Counted from the first letter of the stretch, positions 41,540-51,602 are shown. The stretch: DNA of 64,000 nt from DASZCR01 sp964246705 (GCA_964246705.1 CAXTRQ010000005.1:14606-78605); one strand, 5' to 3'. Notes: generated from the letters alone by a model not told the origin. Numbers and translations: made by a program.

Positions 41540-42717
41540 AACTCGCCTTCCGCTGAATTTTCACGGCGTTCCGCGCTCGCGCCTCTCGAAGACTTCTCAT
41601 CAATTTCCGGTGTTGCGAGAGACCGCAGCGCGTGCGCGCCGACCTGTGCGGCTGACTCTCTCTTGCGCCCGCCGATTTTGTTAGCCAGTTGACCTCTGAC
41701 TGATTGCTGCCAGCGATAGGCTTTCTCCGCGCTGTGCCTCAACCGCGCCAGCCATTCGTATCGGCTCCACATCCAATGTGTGAGCGACACGTCGCGCACG
41801 GCTCCGAACTTTTGTTTGAAGTCGCCGCCGCCCGCCATGTCCATCGTCACGCATCCGGCCTCCATGGCCTTTTGCATCGCCGCCCAAGTGAGAAGCTCGG
41901 ACGGGCATTGCTGACGGTAACTCGTCCGGTGCGCCCATCCCCAGAGATGCAGTTCTCTTCCTTCAATCATAAAGAGGCCGGTGGCGATACATGTTCCGTC
42001 TCCGGGCATCAGGACGGAGATTGCCAGCAGGTGCCCGCCGTCTCTCAAGTGGCGAAAGCATTCGAGCATGCTTTCACGCCCGAACGGGACGGTCTTGGCA
42101 CGCCTCGCAAAGACCTCTCTGGTTTGGTCGTATAACTCGTCAACGAAAGATTCTTCCGTTTCAAACCTGACGAGCAAGCCGAGCTTGATGGCTTTACGCA
42201 GACGGTTTCTCCGCGTCGCTTTCATGTTCTTCAACACACGCTCTTCGTCGCCCGGATAGAGAGGCAGACGGTAAGTCGAAACTTGTCTGCCCCTAAATCT
42301 CAGTTCGCTCATTGACGGATGGGAGAGTTGCGCGCTCGTCATCTCGATGTGTTGCACGCCGAAACGCTCTTGCAGGAACGGCACGAGCGCGCGGCTGATT
42401 TCCGAGGCCGAGATGCGCGAGGCGTCGAAGATAGGCCCCATGCTCTCCGTCTGCCATCCGACGAGCGGCGAGCCGAAGATACGCAACATTGCTTTCTTCA
42501 ATAGCAATCCCGGCAGGCAGCCGACGACTTCCCCGCCTTTCTCATAAATCAAAAACAGAGGCCGCGCGCCGGAGACGGATTCGAGATAGCGCAACCAGCA
42601 CATCTTGTGAAAGATGCGCTGCCCGTCAAAGCGCGCGACAAGCTCATCCCACGAAGCGACCTCACGCGCCGTCGCCTCGCGTATGATGATCTCCTGACTA
42701 TCGTGTTGAATCATCAA
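41536..42717 (-). CDS. FemAB-like GNAT acyltransferase
   Basis: A 393-residue protein with the double-GNAT pattern of FemAB-like proteins found in polysaccharide loci: FHKMCWLRYLESVSGARPLFLI, the LRIFGSPLVGWQTESMGPIF stretch, NMKATRRNRLRKAIK and a C-terminal CIATGLFMIEGRELHLWGWA and DFKQKFGA. Its TGA overlaps the CapK-like start by four bases. Known homologues occur next to CapK-like genes in exosortase-type EPS clusters; no exosortase is seen here. The start lies about 50 bases from degraded sequence at the second scaffold gap. Confidence 0.8.
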   Translation of the reverse strand: MMIQHDSQEIIIREATAREVASWDELVARFDGQRIFHKMCWLRYLESVSGARPLFLIYEKGGEVVGCLPGLLLKKAMLRIFGSPLVGWQTESMGPIFDASRISASEISRALVPFLQERFGVQHIEMTSAQLSHPSMSELRFRGRQVSTYRLPLYPGDEERVLKNMKATRRNRLRKAIKLGLLVRFETEESFVDELYDQTREVFARRAKTVPFGRESMLECFRHLRDGGHLLAISVLMPGDGTCIATGLFMIEGRELHLWGWAHRTSYRQQCPSELLTWAAMQKAMEAGCVTMDMAGGGDFKQKFGAVRDVSLTHWMWSRYEWLARLRHSAEKAYRWQQSVRGQLANKIGGRKRESAAQVGAHALRSLATPEIDEKSSRGASAERRENSAEGEL

Positions 42718-42764
42718 GTTTAGAACTCAGCCGATATTGAGAAAGCCACGGCAAGGCCGGAAGT

Positions 42765-42888
42765 TTACCAGCCCCCGGCGGGGGGCACAAATTTGCCCCC
42801 CCACCGCGGGGGGGGAAAGGAGGGGGGTTTAAGTTAACCCCNNNNNNNNNNAAGGGCCCGCCCCTCCGGCGCTGGGAAACTGAGGGCG
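42765..42888. other. Scaffold gap (Ns 42842-42851) with low-complexity flanks
   Basis: Ten Ns mark a join. The flanks contain long C and G runs (for example CCCCCGG, GGGGGGG, CCCCCCCC) unlike any neighbouring sequence. These are probably sequencing or assembly errors at contig ends. The adjoining FemAB-like and deacetylase genes are each intact, so little coding sequence may be lost, but extra genes could be missing here. Confidence 0.85.
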
Positions 42889-43833
42889 TTATGAAGTACC
42901 GCCGACGACCTTGCTGGCGAGCCAACGCATTTCCAGCCGCCGCAAATCTGCGTCGGAGATGGTGCGCCCGCCGGTCTCTTCGCCTGCGCGCAGGTAATCG
43001 AGCGCCTCAGAGACGGTGGGAAACCATCCGTCCTGTGCGGCGATGTACTCAAGTCTTCTCTGAAATTCCGGGTCAACTTCTCCATCCGGCGCGAACCCTG
43101 CGGCGAAATGAACGTAGGCGACACACAGCCCTCCCTCTGCAACTAAACGGTCAATATTCTCAAAGGTGAAATTAGCGAGGAAGCGCGGCAGGCTAGAGCC
43201 GTTCGCCGAAGCGAACCAGTAATTCACGTAAGGCTTCGCGGGATCGTGATAAGGCATCTGCGGGCACAGCCCCAGCGTGTTCAATTCATTGAAGACGAAG
43301 TTTCGCACGTAGCTGATGCGCTCGCGGCACAGGTCGCCCCAGAAGAGTTCATCGCCTTCGACGTGGCCGCGCGAGTTGCGCGCATTGCGCCTGCGCGTCA
43401 GCGTGTTGTAGGCCGCACGCCGCCAGCCTGTGAGCCGCGCCGCGCCCCAGTAGATGTTTTCTTGGCAGCCGAGATGATTGCAGTGAATGATTCTCTCTGC
43501 GCCGAATAACTCGCGGAAGCGGTCAAGTCCGCGCTGCGTCCACTCTCTCGAAGAGGTTGTGGGCGCGACATTGTGCAGGCCAATCTCGAAGCCTTGCCGC
43601 TTGAGAGTTGTAATCCATTCGAGATAATCATGCTCCTCGCATGTCGCTCCCTCATTCGAGGGCGCGCCCTCTCCCTTGAACATCCAGACGGATTTGGTCG
43701 CCCCGATTCCGAGCGCGGCCAGCAGGTCATAAACCGGCTTGACCTTCTCACGGGTCGCCCAATCGGTATCATCAAAAATCGTGAAGGCGAACCGCCGCCC
43801 GTCAGGCCAACTCTTCATGCGCGTTGCTTTCAT
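42889..43833 (-). CDS. Polysaccharide deacetylase-like (NodB homology) protein
   Basis: A 314-residue protein; the start is the ATG at 43833 or, more likely in view of the overlap with the upstream gene, 43818. FAFTIFDDTDW near residue 17 corresponds to the first metal motif of NodB enzymes (TFDD), but the following H-x3-H is replaced by HCNHLG near 117-122, and the C-terminal AYVHFAAGF supplies another His. It probably modifies N-acetyl groups of the polymer or is a non-canonical member. The gene ends 38 bases from the scaffold gap. Confidence 0.75.
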   Translation of the reverse strand: MKATRMKSWPDGRRFAFTIFDDTDWATREKVKPVYDLLAALGIGATKSVWMFKGEGAPSNEGATCEEHDYLEWITTLKRQGFEIGLHNVAPTTSSREWTQRGLDRFRELFGAERIIHCNHLGCQENIYWGAARLTGWRRAAYNTLTRRRNARNSRGHVEGDELFWGDLCRERISYVRNFVFNELNTLGLCPQMPYHDPAKPYVNYWFASANGSSLPRFLANFTFENIDRLVAEGGLCVAYVHFAAGFAPDGEVDPEFQRRLEYIAAQDGWFPTVSEALDYLRAGEETGGRTISDADLRRLEMRWLASKVVGGTS

Positions 43834-44911
43834 GATTACGCTTTGCCGCCGTCCTGAGCAGCGTTTCCCACTGCGGCATCACCAGAGACCAATCCAATTG
43901 TTCAACTTTTCGCCGGGCGTTGCGCGACAGTCGTTCGGCGAGCGATGAATCGGAGAGCAACCGGCGGATGGCGGCGGCCATCGCGTCCGGGTCACGGGGC
44001 GGAACCAGCAGCGCGTCCTTCTCATCTTCGAGCAGATAGGGAATGCCGCCGACGTTCGTGCTCACGATGCACAATCCGCACGCCATCGCTTCGAGCACGC
44101 TGACCGGAGTGTTGTCCACGTCTGTCGTGTTCAAAAAAATGTCGCCTCTTTGCAGCCACGTCGGAACATCTTGTTTAAGCACTCCGCCCGGAAAACTTAT
44201 GCGCTCGCCGACACCCAACTCCGCCGCCAACTTTTGCGTCCTCTGCAAACTCCCGTCGCCCTTATCCCTGCCGACCATGTCTAAACTGATGTCCGTAAAT
44301 TCTCCGGCGAGTTTCGCTAAGACTTTCGGCGCGAGCGTCGGGTGATAGATTTCGTGAAACGATCTCAGCCAGACGAGCCGCGCGCGGCACTCGCGCCGAA
44401 GCCGGTATTGATAAGCGCCGAGGTTCAACGGATTGGGTAGTAAAACTAAATCTTCATGAAAGGGGCGCATCGCGTTCAACAGATAGGACGATGGCGCGGC
44501 GACGACCGCCGCACGCGCGAGACATGCGCGCACGCGTCCACTGTGCTTGACGGCGAACTCCGGCAGCGCGCCCCCGCGCAGCACCAGCGCGAACGGGCGG
44601 CGCAAGGCGCGCAACATGAGCGATAGCGCCTCACCAATGAGAAACGCCCTGCCGCTGTAGAGATCAACCACCGCGAGGTCATACCCGCGCCGCCCCGTGA
44701 CAGCCGTGAAGAGCATGTGCGCGCCGCGAACCAGTCCGTTGCGGTAGGGCGAGGCCGTGATTGTCTCGTAACCTTCGCCCCGCAGACGCTCGCACAAATC
44801 TTCGACCACCGAGCGACTGCCGCCTTTCGCCGAAAGAAAATTGGCGGCAATGAACACGCGCGGCAACGTGTTTGTTTCTGAAGCTCCCCTGTTAAGCGAC
44901 GCTTTCATCAA
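43802..44911 (-). CDS. Family 4 glycosyltransferase
   Basis: A 369-residue GT-B enzyme. N domain: RVFIAANFLSAKGGSRSVVEDL (nucleotide-sugar transferase start). C domain: LVWLRSFHEIYHPTLA, DMVGRDKGDGSL, ISFPGGVLKQDVPTWLQ, and the donor-binding NTPVSVLEAMACGLCIVST. It overlaps the deacetylase start by 16-32 bases and so is coupled to it. It is one of five GT4-like or GT2-like transferases building the repeat unit. Confidence 0.92.
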   Translation of the reverse strand: MMKASLNRGASETNTLPRVFIAANFLSAKGGSRSVVEDLCERLRGEGYETITASPYRNGLVRGAHMLFTAVTGRRGYDLAVVDLYSGRAFLIGEALSLMLRALRRPFALVLRGGALPEFAVKHSGRVRACLARAAVVAAPSSYLLNAMRPFHEDLVLLPNPLNLGAYQYRLRRECRARLVWLRSFHEIYHPTLAPKVLAKLAGEFTDISLDMVGRDKGDGSLQRTQKLAAELGVGERISFPGGVLKQDVPTWLQRGDIFLNTTDVDNTPVSVLEAMACGLCIVSTNVGGIPYLLEDEKDALLVPPRDPDAMAAAIRRLLSDSSLAERLSRNARRKVEQLDWSLVMPQWETLLRTAAKRNHESNAHEELA

Positions 44912-44947
44912 ATCTCTTACTCAGCCTAATTTCTGCCCTACGTAGTC

Positions 44948-46879
44948 TCACCATGAAAGATTGTGTTTCTGCAACCACAATTCCAGCGCAAGCACGATGA
45001 AGATGCGCTGGTAGAGTCCCTCGCGGCTGATGGTGGTCTCCTGTTGCCCCCGGCGCGCGCGCTCGAACAAGCGCAGCCAGTGGCGCACGAGTTTCATGTC
45101 GAGAAAGGTGCGGATTCTCGCGCCGGGAGATAAGAGCAGGTCGTTCAAGACCTGCGAAAAGCTTTGCGGCAGCATGCGGTCGAGAGGAATGCCGAAACCA
45201 TGTTTCGGATGGCGCGCGACCTGTGCGGGCAACCAACGACTCGCCAGTTCCCGCAAGACGAGTTTGCCAGTGCGGCCATCCGTCTTGAGACGATGCGGCA
45301 GCCTCAACCCAATCGCCACCAATTCTTCGTCCAGCATCGGCACGCGCACTTCGATGCTGGCAAGCATGCTCATCATATCCACCTTACGCAACATGTCTGC
45401 GGGCAGCGACACTGCAAAAAGATTTTCCGTGAGCCGTCGTGACAACTCTTCGAGGTCGGAGACGCCCGGCGGCTCGTAGCCGTCGAACTGGCGATAGACC
45501 GTTTGCAGTTGTTCGCCTGCGCCGGGCGACATCAATTCGCGTTTCTGTGTTTCGTTGAGATAGTTTGAAAGCCCCGCGACGAGCATCGCCGCATCACGCT
45601 CTGCGGCCTGCGCCAACGCCACCGCTTTAACAATCTGGCGTCCGAGGTTCGGCGTCCGTCCGCCCAGCAGATGCCCGATGCCGCTCGTCGCCTGTTGCAT
45701 CAGACGGGGCAGGCGCATCAATTGAATAAATCTATTGGCACGCCAGAAGCGACCGTACCCGCCGAACACTTCGTCGCCCCCGTCGCCGGACAGGGCGCAG
45801 ATAATGTCTCGCTCTCTGATGGCGCGCGACACTCTGTACATGGGGATTAAACTCGTATCGGCGAACGGTTGGTCGAAATGAAGAAGCAGTTCGATGATTG
45901 ATTCGGTCGTGAGCATATCGCGCTCAAGCTCTATCGTCTGGTGCGTCGTGCCGCAATGCTCCGCGACGGCGAGGGCGACCGGCGTTTCGTCATAAGCCTT
46001 ATCGGGGAAGCGCACGTTGAAGGTTGCAGGCCGCTCGCCCGTGGCGCGCGCGTGTGCGGCGACGACGAGCGAAGAGTCAATCCCGCCGCTCAACAGAGCG
46101 GCCACCGGCACATCCGCCACAACCTGCCCGCTGACGGCGGCCAGTAACTTTTGACCGACGGCCTCGACGAGTTCATCCATTCTTCCGCTTGTCTGCGGTT
46201 CGGCTCTGGGCTGATAAAACTTCACAGGCTGCGGCACGTCACCGCGCCCGAAAGTAAGCGCCGCGCCTTTCGGAAGAGTGAAGATGTTTGCAAAGCCTGT
46301 CGCCGGTTCGGGGATGTAAGTCAGGCCGAGAAAGTCGTAGCAGGCTTGGCGGTCGAGTTCCGGTTGAAAACCTTGCAGCGCGAGAATGGCTTTCATCTCG
46401 CTGGCGAAGACCCACTGCTCTCTGTGCCGCGCATAATAAAGCGGCTTGATGCCGAAGCGGTCGCGGGCGATGAAGAGACGGCTTCGCGCGCAATCGTAGA
46501 TGGCGAAAGCGAACATCCCGCGCAGATGGTTGACCATCTCTTCGCCGTCTTCCTCGTAGAGATGAACGAGCGCCTCCGTGTCCGACGTGCTACGAAAAAC
46601 ATGACCGCGCTTTTTCAGTTCCGCGCGCAACTCTCTGTGGTTATAAATTTCGCCGTTGAAGACGACAAGGATGCTCCCGTCTTCGTTCGACATCGGCTGT
46701 TGTCCCGCCATCGAAAGATCAATCAAAGCCAGACGCCTGTGCACCAGTTCGCACTTCTCATCGAGATAATGACCGCTCCCATCGGGGCCGCGATGGGCGA
46801 GCAAACTATCCGCCCGCCCGCGCCACAGAGGGTCTTCGGGAAGCGAAACGGGATGGAAACGACCGGCTATGCCACACAT
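44948..46879 (-). CDS. Asparagine synthase (glutamine-hydrolysing)-like amidotransferase
   Basis: A 643-residue protein with the Ntn glutaminase domain, N-terminal catalytic Cys after Met (MCGIAGRF), the SDTEALVHLYEEDG and FIARDRFGIKPLYYA signatures and a C-terminal synthetase domain with the PP-loop SGGIDSSLV (~265). AsnB-type genes are common in EPS and exosortase loci, where they may amidate uronic acids or a related sugar acid rather than make asparagine. The size is typical (about 610-650). Confidence 0.93.
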   Translation of the reverse strand: MCGIAGRFHPVSLPEDPLWRGRADSLLAHRGPDGSGHYLDEKCELVHRRLALIDLSMAGQQPMSNEDGSILVVFNGEIYNHRELRAELKKRGHVFRSTSDTEALVHLYEEDGEEMVNHLRGMFAFAIYDCARSRLFIARDRFGIKPLYYARHREQWVFASEMKAILALQGFQPELDRQACYDFLGLTYIPEPATGFANIFTLPKGAALTFGRGDVPQPVKFYQPRAEPQTSGRMDELVEAVGQKLLAAVSGQVVADVPVAALLSGGIDSSLVVAAHARATGERPATFNVRFPDKAYDETPVALAVAEHCGTTHQTIELERDMLTTESIIELLLHFDQPFADTSLIPMYRVSRAIRERDIICALSGDGGDEVFGGYGRFWRANRFIQLMRLPRLMQQATSGIGHLLGGRTPNLGRQIVKAVALAQAAERDAAMLVAGLSNYLNETQKRELMSPGAGEQLQTVYRQFDGYEPPGVSDLEELSRRLTENLFAVSLPADMLRKVDMMSMLASIEVRVPMLDEELVAIGLRLPHRLKTDGRTGKLVLRELASRWLPAQVARHPKHGFGIPLDRMLPQSFSQVLNDLLLSPGARIRTFLDMKLVRHWLRLFERARRGQQETTISREGLYQRIFIVLALELWLQKHNLSW

Positions 46880-46988
46880 CTCAGATAATCACTCATCAAA
46901 TCAATTTTACCCGGCTGAAGTGACCGGGGGCGGCGCATGCGCTTGCCCCGGCTAATATTCTGCGTCCCTTTCAGAGACGGTAGCGACC

Positions 46989-47735
46989 TTACTTGCGCGC
47001 GCGGACGATGACGACATATTTCCAACGCTCCGGGACGAGCCGGTTGCAAACGTATCTGTCCAGAGCGCCGAGAAGATTTCTGCTCCGACCGTCTCTGCCG
47101 AAGACGCCGAGGAAGCCAGCCGTCGCGTGATGTTCTTCGGAAAAGTTTTCCAGAAGTTGCCCGGTCTCTTCGATGGTCAGATACCTCCACAACTTGCCGC
47201 GCCTGATGAATCGCCGCGTCAGCCGGTGCAGAGGCGAGCCGACCAGATTCTCCGCGAACCAGAGTTCCCCGCCCGGCTTTAAAGATTTGAAGATTTCCTC
47301 GACGGCCAGATGTTGCAGTTCATGATGATTGTTGCGCCCGACATCGCCCAGCATAGACTTGAAGACTACAAGATCGAAATGGTTTTCGTAAGGAATATGC
47401 GTCGTGCTGATGGCTTGATATTCGACCCGATTCTCGACGTTGTACTTCTTGTGCAGAGCGCGCGCGAAACGCGCAGGGTTACGCAAGTCCGAACAGACGA
47501 CGAAAGCGCCCTGCAACGCCAGCCAGAGCGAAAGTCCGCCGTTGCCCGCGCCGAGTTCAAGCGCGCAACAATTCTGTAAATCGAGCGCGCTCCACGTCCC
47601 CCAAAAGTCGAGCGCGAGCGACCAGTTCATCACGTCCCATTCGATTACTTCCGAAACATCAATAGAGCCACCGCCTGTACAGAGTTTCGCCGCGACGGCG
47701 ATGAGAGTTGGAATCAGCACTTTGAGAAATACCAT
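46989..47735 (-). CDS. Class I SAM-dependent methyltransferase
   Basis: A 248-residue enzyme with motif I ALELGAGNGGLSLWLA, motif II-like LVVFKSMLGDVG and a LKPGGELWFAENL region. It lies between the O-antigen ligase and the amidotransferase genes, so a role in methylating a sugar or a polymer end is plausible. The N-terminal ~20 residues are hydrophobic and might anchor it; the real start could be internal. Confidence 0.85.
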   Translation of the reverse strand: MVFLKVLIPTLIAVAAKLCTGGGSIDVSEVIEWDVMNWSLALDFWGTWSALDLQNCCALELGAGNGGLSLWLALQGAFVVCSDLRNPARFARALHKKYNVENRVEYQAISTTHIPYENHFDLVVFKSMLGDVGRNNHHELQHLAVEEIFKSLKPGGELWFAENLVGSPLHRLTRRFIRRGKLWRYLTIEETGQLLENFSEEHHATAGFLGVFGRDGRSRNLLGALDRYVCNRLVPERWKYVVIVRARK

Positions 47736-47792
47736 CGGCTCAACTCCTAAGTTCTACACAGGCTCAAAACTTACTATCGAAACATTTCAAGG

Positions 47793-49196
47793 TCAGCGAG
47801 CATGTAGCCGGTCGTCTCTCTCAGGCGTCCACTGTTCAAAAGCAACATGCTCGTCGGGCAGCAGCACCGCGAAGGTCAGGCCGATGAGGAGAGCAGGCGC
47901 AACCATTCGCATCGCAACATTCGTCATGAAAAGAAAACTCCACGCAGCCAGCAAAGCGACCGCTGCCTTGCCCCTCTTCGTGCGCGTGCGCCTGAAATTC
48001 CTCAGCGTCATGACGCCGAGCAAAATCATCGCCGCCAGTCCGAGCAGGCCGTGTTCCGCCAGCAGTCTTGAGTATTCGGTGTGCGCCGCCGTGTCTTTGA
48101 AAAACGCTTCGTGGAGAATGGCTGAAATTCCCGGCCCGACACCGGCCAGAGGATGCTCTAACCAGATTTGTAAATCGGCCTGAATGAGCAAGTCGCGCCC
48201 CGTGAGCGAAGTATCCTGAAAGCGCTCCATCAGCGCGCCGCCCGTGAAAGCATCCAAACCGGGAAGAATCAGGAAGTACCCGACGACGAACAGGAGCGCG
48301 AACATCAACACCAGACGGATGCGCGAACGCGCGTCGTGCGTCAGCAGCAGCGATGCCAGCAACATTGCGCCGCAGGCGTTGTAGAGACCGCCGCGCGAAA
48401 ATGTGATGGCGCTCTGGACGGTCAGAAAAATCATCAGGCCGAACATCAAAGTCCTGTGCTGCAACTTGAGTTTCTCATCGAGTACGAACCAGAAGGCCAG
48501 CAGCGCACCGAGTCCGAGCGCCGCCGAGACCTGATTCGGCCCGAAGCCGCCGCTCGTCACGTCGTTCGCTCCGCTGCCAAAATTTAGATTTGCCGCCGTC
48601 AAAGTGGCGTACAACGTCACGCACGCGATGCCGACCAGCGGCGCGAGCAGCGCGATGAACATTTTGTTGAGTTGCGCGCCGTCGAATCTCACGTGCGAGA
48701 AAAACCACGCGCTGACCGCCAGCGCGAAAGGCCCGGACAAGTTGAAGCTAATCTGCTGTTGCGCCTGCGTTAAAGGTAATTGCGTAAGCGTCAGCGCGAT
48801 TGATGGAAGCAGCAACGCGAAGTAGAGGAAAGGCAGCCCCGGCGCTTTCAAATGCGGCACGCGCAAGAGCGCGACGACGAAGACGACGAAAGGCGCGTAT
48901 TTGCCGAACTCCCAAGGAACAGCCGCATCGCTCATCCTCCAGAGCACTTCCGCACCGGCTATATACGCCCCGATATAACCGACATGCATCGGCTTGCGTC
49001 CCAACACTGCCAATCCGATTCCGATGCCCAGCACCGCCAAGGCATGCAACGTGGCGACCTGACTATACTGGCGCATCAACAAGGCGAGCGGAATATGTGC
49101 GGCCACAAAGGCGAGCGCGACAATCCACCCGACATGCCGCGCACGCGCGCCGTCCGTGTATGCTCTATCTATCGCCCGTATGTTTTGGACGTACAC
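47793..49196 (-). CDS. O-antigen ligase/Wzy-type polymerase family membrane protein
   Basis: A 467-residue protein starting at GTG, with about twelve hydrophobic segments and the Wzy_C signature: ITFSRGGLYNACGAM, a large periplasmic loop and HPLAGVGPGISAILHEAFFKDTAAHTEYSRLLAEHG. Such proteins polymerise or ligate lipid-linked glycans in the periplasm. It sits in the same run as a Wzm/Wzt exporter, an unusual mix, since the exporter's clients are usually finished chains. Confidence 0.88.
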   Translation of the reverse strand: MYVQNIRAIDRAYTDGARARHVGWIVALAFVAAHIPLALLMRQYSQVATLHALAVLGIGIGLAVLGRKPMHVGYIGAYIAGAEVLWRMSDAAVPWEFGKYAPFVVFVVALLRVPHLKAPGLPFLYFALLLPSIALTLTQLPLTQAQQQISFNLSGPFALAVSAWFFSHVRFDGAQLNKMFIALLAPLVGIACVTLYATLTAANLNFGSGANDVTSGGFGPNQVSAALGLGALLAFWFVLDEKLKLQHRTLMFGLMIFLTVQSAITFSRGGLYNACGAMLLASLLLTHDARSRIRLVLMFALLFVVGYFLILPGLDAFTGGALMERFQDTSLTGRDLLIQADLQIWLEHPLAGVGPGISAILHEAFFKDTAAHTEYSRLLAEHGLLGLAAMILLGVMTLRNFRRTRTKRGKAAVALLAAWSFLFMTNVAMRMVAPALLIGLTFAVLLPDEHVAFEQWTPERDDRLHAR

Positions 49197-49201
49197 CTTC
49201 G

Positions 49202-50308
49202 TTAACCCCGCCCTCTCTTTGACGCGAGCATCACGTCGTAAACCCGGCAGACCTGCTCGACGCCGGAACTTGCGCTATAGATTTGCTGCGCGCGCTGTTG
49301 CAGAAGTCTCCCCAACACGACACGCTCGACCGGCGAATTCAACAGATGAAGCAACGCTGCGGCCAGTTCGTTCGGTGACTGTGGAGACACGAGTAGCCCC
49401 GTCCGCCCTTCGTCCAAAACTTCGGCGCACTGCCCGACCCGCGTCGTCACAGTCCCAAGCGCGGCCTGCGCGTATTCGATAAGAGCCAGCGGCAGCCCTT
49501 CTGCCAGCGAACTCAACACACCGACATCACACGCCCGCAGGATTGCCGACACATCGCGCCGCTGACCGAGCAGAGAAACATTTTCTTTCAACCCCAAGCG
49601 CGCGACCTCTTCCTTGATGGATTGTTGATAGTTCGCGTCCACGATTGCCCCGACGATGAGAAGATGCGCCGCCGGAACTTGTCGCACGACCTTCGACATG
49701 GCGCGCACGAGCGTCAAGTGATCCTTCTGCGGTCGAAGATTGGCAACGCAAACAATCCGCGCGCCCGCCTCGCCCGGTAAGTCCGGCGGCGCTGCGTCCG
49801 TCTGTTGCTGGCAGATGAAATTCGGGATATACCAGATACGATCATCCGCGATTGCCAGATTGCGCCGCGACCACTCGACCAACGATTGACTGACGGCGAT
49901 GACGCCGCCTGCGCGTTTCGCCAACGGGCGTTCAATCCACGCGACGCGCTCTTTCAGCGGCAACCCGTAATGATCGTGCCAGACCACGGTCGGGCGTGGC
50001 ATAAAAAGCGAAGCCAGCCCCGCGATGAACATCGAAGAGCCGTGCGCGTGCAGAATCTTAATTTCATGCTCGCGGATATACGCGACCATGCGGCGGAGCG
50101 CCGCGCCGTCGAATCGCCACTTACGCCCGAGTTGTAATCGCCCGACATCAACCGACACAGTGTCAGCCAGCAGTCCGTCGCGTCGCGTCGTACACAGATG
50201 CGCCGCGAACCGCTCGCGCGGCAGCAGGTTGACGAGATTGACCGCCACCTGCTCTGCGCCGCCCGCCTCCAAAGTGTCCGTGATGTGCATGACCCCGATG
50301 CGGCTCAT
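49202..50308 (-). CDS. Family 4 glycosyltransferase
   Basis: A 368-residue GT-B enzyme: VMHITDTLEAGGAEQVAVNLVN at the N terminus, VWHDHYGLP, IVCVANLRPQKDHLTLVRAM, VSLLGQRRDVSAIL and SLAEGLPLALIEYAQAALGTV. It ends six bases before the next gene. The family uses nucleotide-sugar donors with retention of configuration; the sugar is unknown. Confidence 0.93.
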   Translation of the reverse strand: MSRIGVMHITDTLEAGGAEQVAVNLVNLLPRERFAAHLCTTRRDGLLADTVSVDVGRLQLGRKWRFDGAALRRMVAYIREHEIKILHAHGSSMFIAGLASLFMPRPTVVWHDHYGLPLKERVAWIERPLAKRAGGVIAVSQSLVEWSRRNLAIADDRIWYIPNFICQQQTDAAPPDLPGEAGARIVCVANLRPQKDHLTLVRAMSKVVRQVPAAHLLIVGAIVDANYQQSIKEEVARLGLKENVSLLGQRRDVSAILRACDVGVLSSLAEGLPLALIEYAQAALGTVTTRVGQCAEVLDEGRTGLLVSPQSPNELAAALLHLLNSPVERVVLGRLLQQRAQQIYSASSGVEQVCRVYDVMLASKRGRG

Positions 50309-50378
50309 AACTTAATCAACGATGAACCCGGCACGCTGAATGCTGAACTGAAAGATAAAAGCCCTGCTGTTTTCCAGT

Positions 50379-51602
50379 TCAGCGTTCGGCGCTCATTATT
50401 TCTTTTATCGCGCCCCTCTGCGCTTCATCCGTCAGCCATGAATCGTTGACGGCGACTTTCCAGTGCGCCGCGAACAACTCGCGCAAAGCTTCACGTAAAC
50501 CTTCGAGCGTATAACGTTGCGCCCAGACGGCTGCACGCGCGCTCATCTCGCTGTAAAGTTCCGGCGTCTCGACCACACGACGCAACGCCGACGCCAACGC
50601 CTGTGCGTCACCCGGCGGCACGACGATGCCTCTGCCCTCTGCGAGCATCTCCGGCATCAGTCCCCTATCCGAGCCGATACAGACGAGGCCGAAGGCCATC
50701 CCTTCGGCGAGCGATTTAGGCCAGCCTTCATTCTCCGAAGCCAGCACCAGCGCGTCCGATTGTTCGTAAAAGTTGAGCACGCTCTCAAAGTCTACGCCGC
50801 CGCCGAATCGAACCGAGTCGCGCAGTCCGAGCGCATCAACCTGCGCTTCGAGAGCCGCACGCAAGTGTCCTTCGCCCACAAGATCGCAGGACATGTGTAG
50901 TCCCTGCCTCTTCAACTCGCCGAGCGCCGCGAGCAAAACTTCGACGTTCTTGCCCTCGTAGAGCCTGCCCACATAAAGCACACGCAAGTTGCCGCTCAAC
51001 TGTTTGCGGCTCGTCGCCGCCGCGCGTGCGCGCGTCACCTGTTCGTCCGTCAGAATTGAAGTAAAAAACGGGACGATATGCGCGGGTTGACGAGGCCACT
51101 TGCCATAGACCGTCACCGGCCCGCGCCACCAGCGGGAACTGAGAAGCGCGCGCTGCCAGCGACCCGTCCGAGGCTCGCCCGGATAGCCGCTCCATTGCCC
51201 CGCGTACTTCGCCACCAGATAACGCGAGAAAAGCGGCGCGAGCAGGATGCCGAGCAGTGGAAGGTTGCCGGGGCAGCGGACGTGAATCGCTTCCGCCCCG
51301 CGCATCGCCCTGCATAGCCCCCACATCAGTAATGGCAGGGCAAGCACCTGTCTGAGTTTCGCCGTTACGGTATCGCCGCCAGTCTCCTTCTGCCCGACAA
51401 CTTCGATGTTGCATCGCGTGAACGGCAGGCAGTCGTCGGGCGGCTTTTCAGTTCGACAGGGAGCGGCAAGCGTGACCTGCGGGAAGAGGTCTGCCCAGAT
51501 GTCTATCTCGCGCACGTAGGGGCCGTAGGCATAGAGACGCCCCTCGTGCCGGTAATGAATAGCGGCTGAGATGATGAGAAGTTTGCTGATGCGCTCAATC
51601 AT
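50379..51602 (-). CDS. Family 4 glycosyltransferase
   Basis: A 407-residue GT-B enzyme. The ATG at 51602 (MIERISKL) is preferred to a TTG at 51614; it overlaps the upstream stop by eight bases. C-domain motifs: LRVLYVGRLYEGKNVEVLLAAL, CDLVGEGHLRAAL, VRFGGGVDFESVLNFY and ENEGWPKSLAEGMAFGLVC. Its last codons lie within a small 9-bp palindrome (50342-50383) of uncertain meaning. Confidence 0.9.
   Translation of the reverse strand: MIERISKLLIISAAIHYRHEGRLYAYGPYVREIDIWADLFPQVTLAAPCRTEKPPDDCLPFTRCNIEVVGQKETGGDTVTAKLRQVLALPLLMWGLCRAMRGAEAIHVRCPGNLPLLGILLAPLFSRYLVAKYAGQWSGYPGEPRTGRWQRALLSSRWWRGPVTVYGKWPRQPAHIVPFFTSILTDEQVTRARAAATSRKQLSGNLRVLYVGRLYEGKNVEVLLAALGELKRQGLHMSCDLVGEGHLRAALEAQVDALGLRDSVRFGGGVDFESVLNFYEQSDALVLASENEGWPKSLAEGMAFGLVCIGSDRGLMPEMLAEGRGIVVPPGDAQALASALRRVVETPELYSEMSARAAVWAQRYTLEGLREALRELFAAHWKVAVNDSWLTDEAQRGAIKEIMSAER

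Noticed and set aside
50342..50383. 9-bp palindrome after a glycosyltransferase gene as a terminator
   Set aside because: No U tract on either strand, and transcription must continue to the next genes of the operon.
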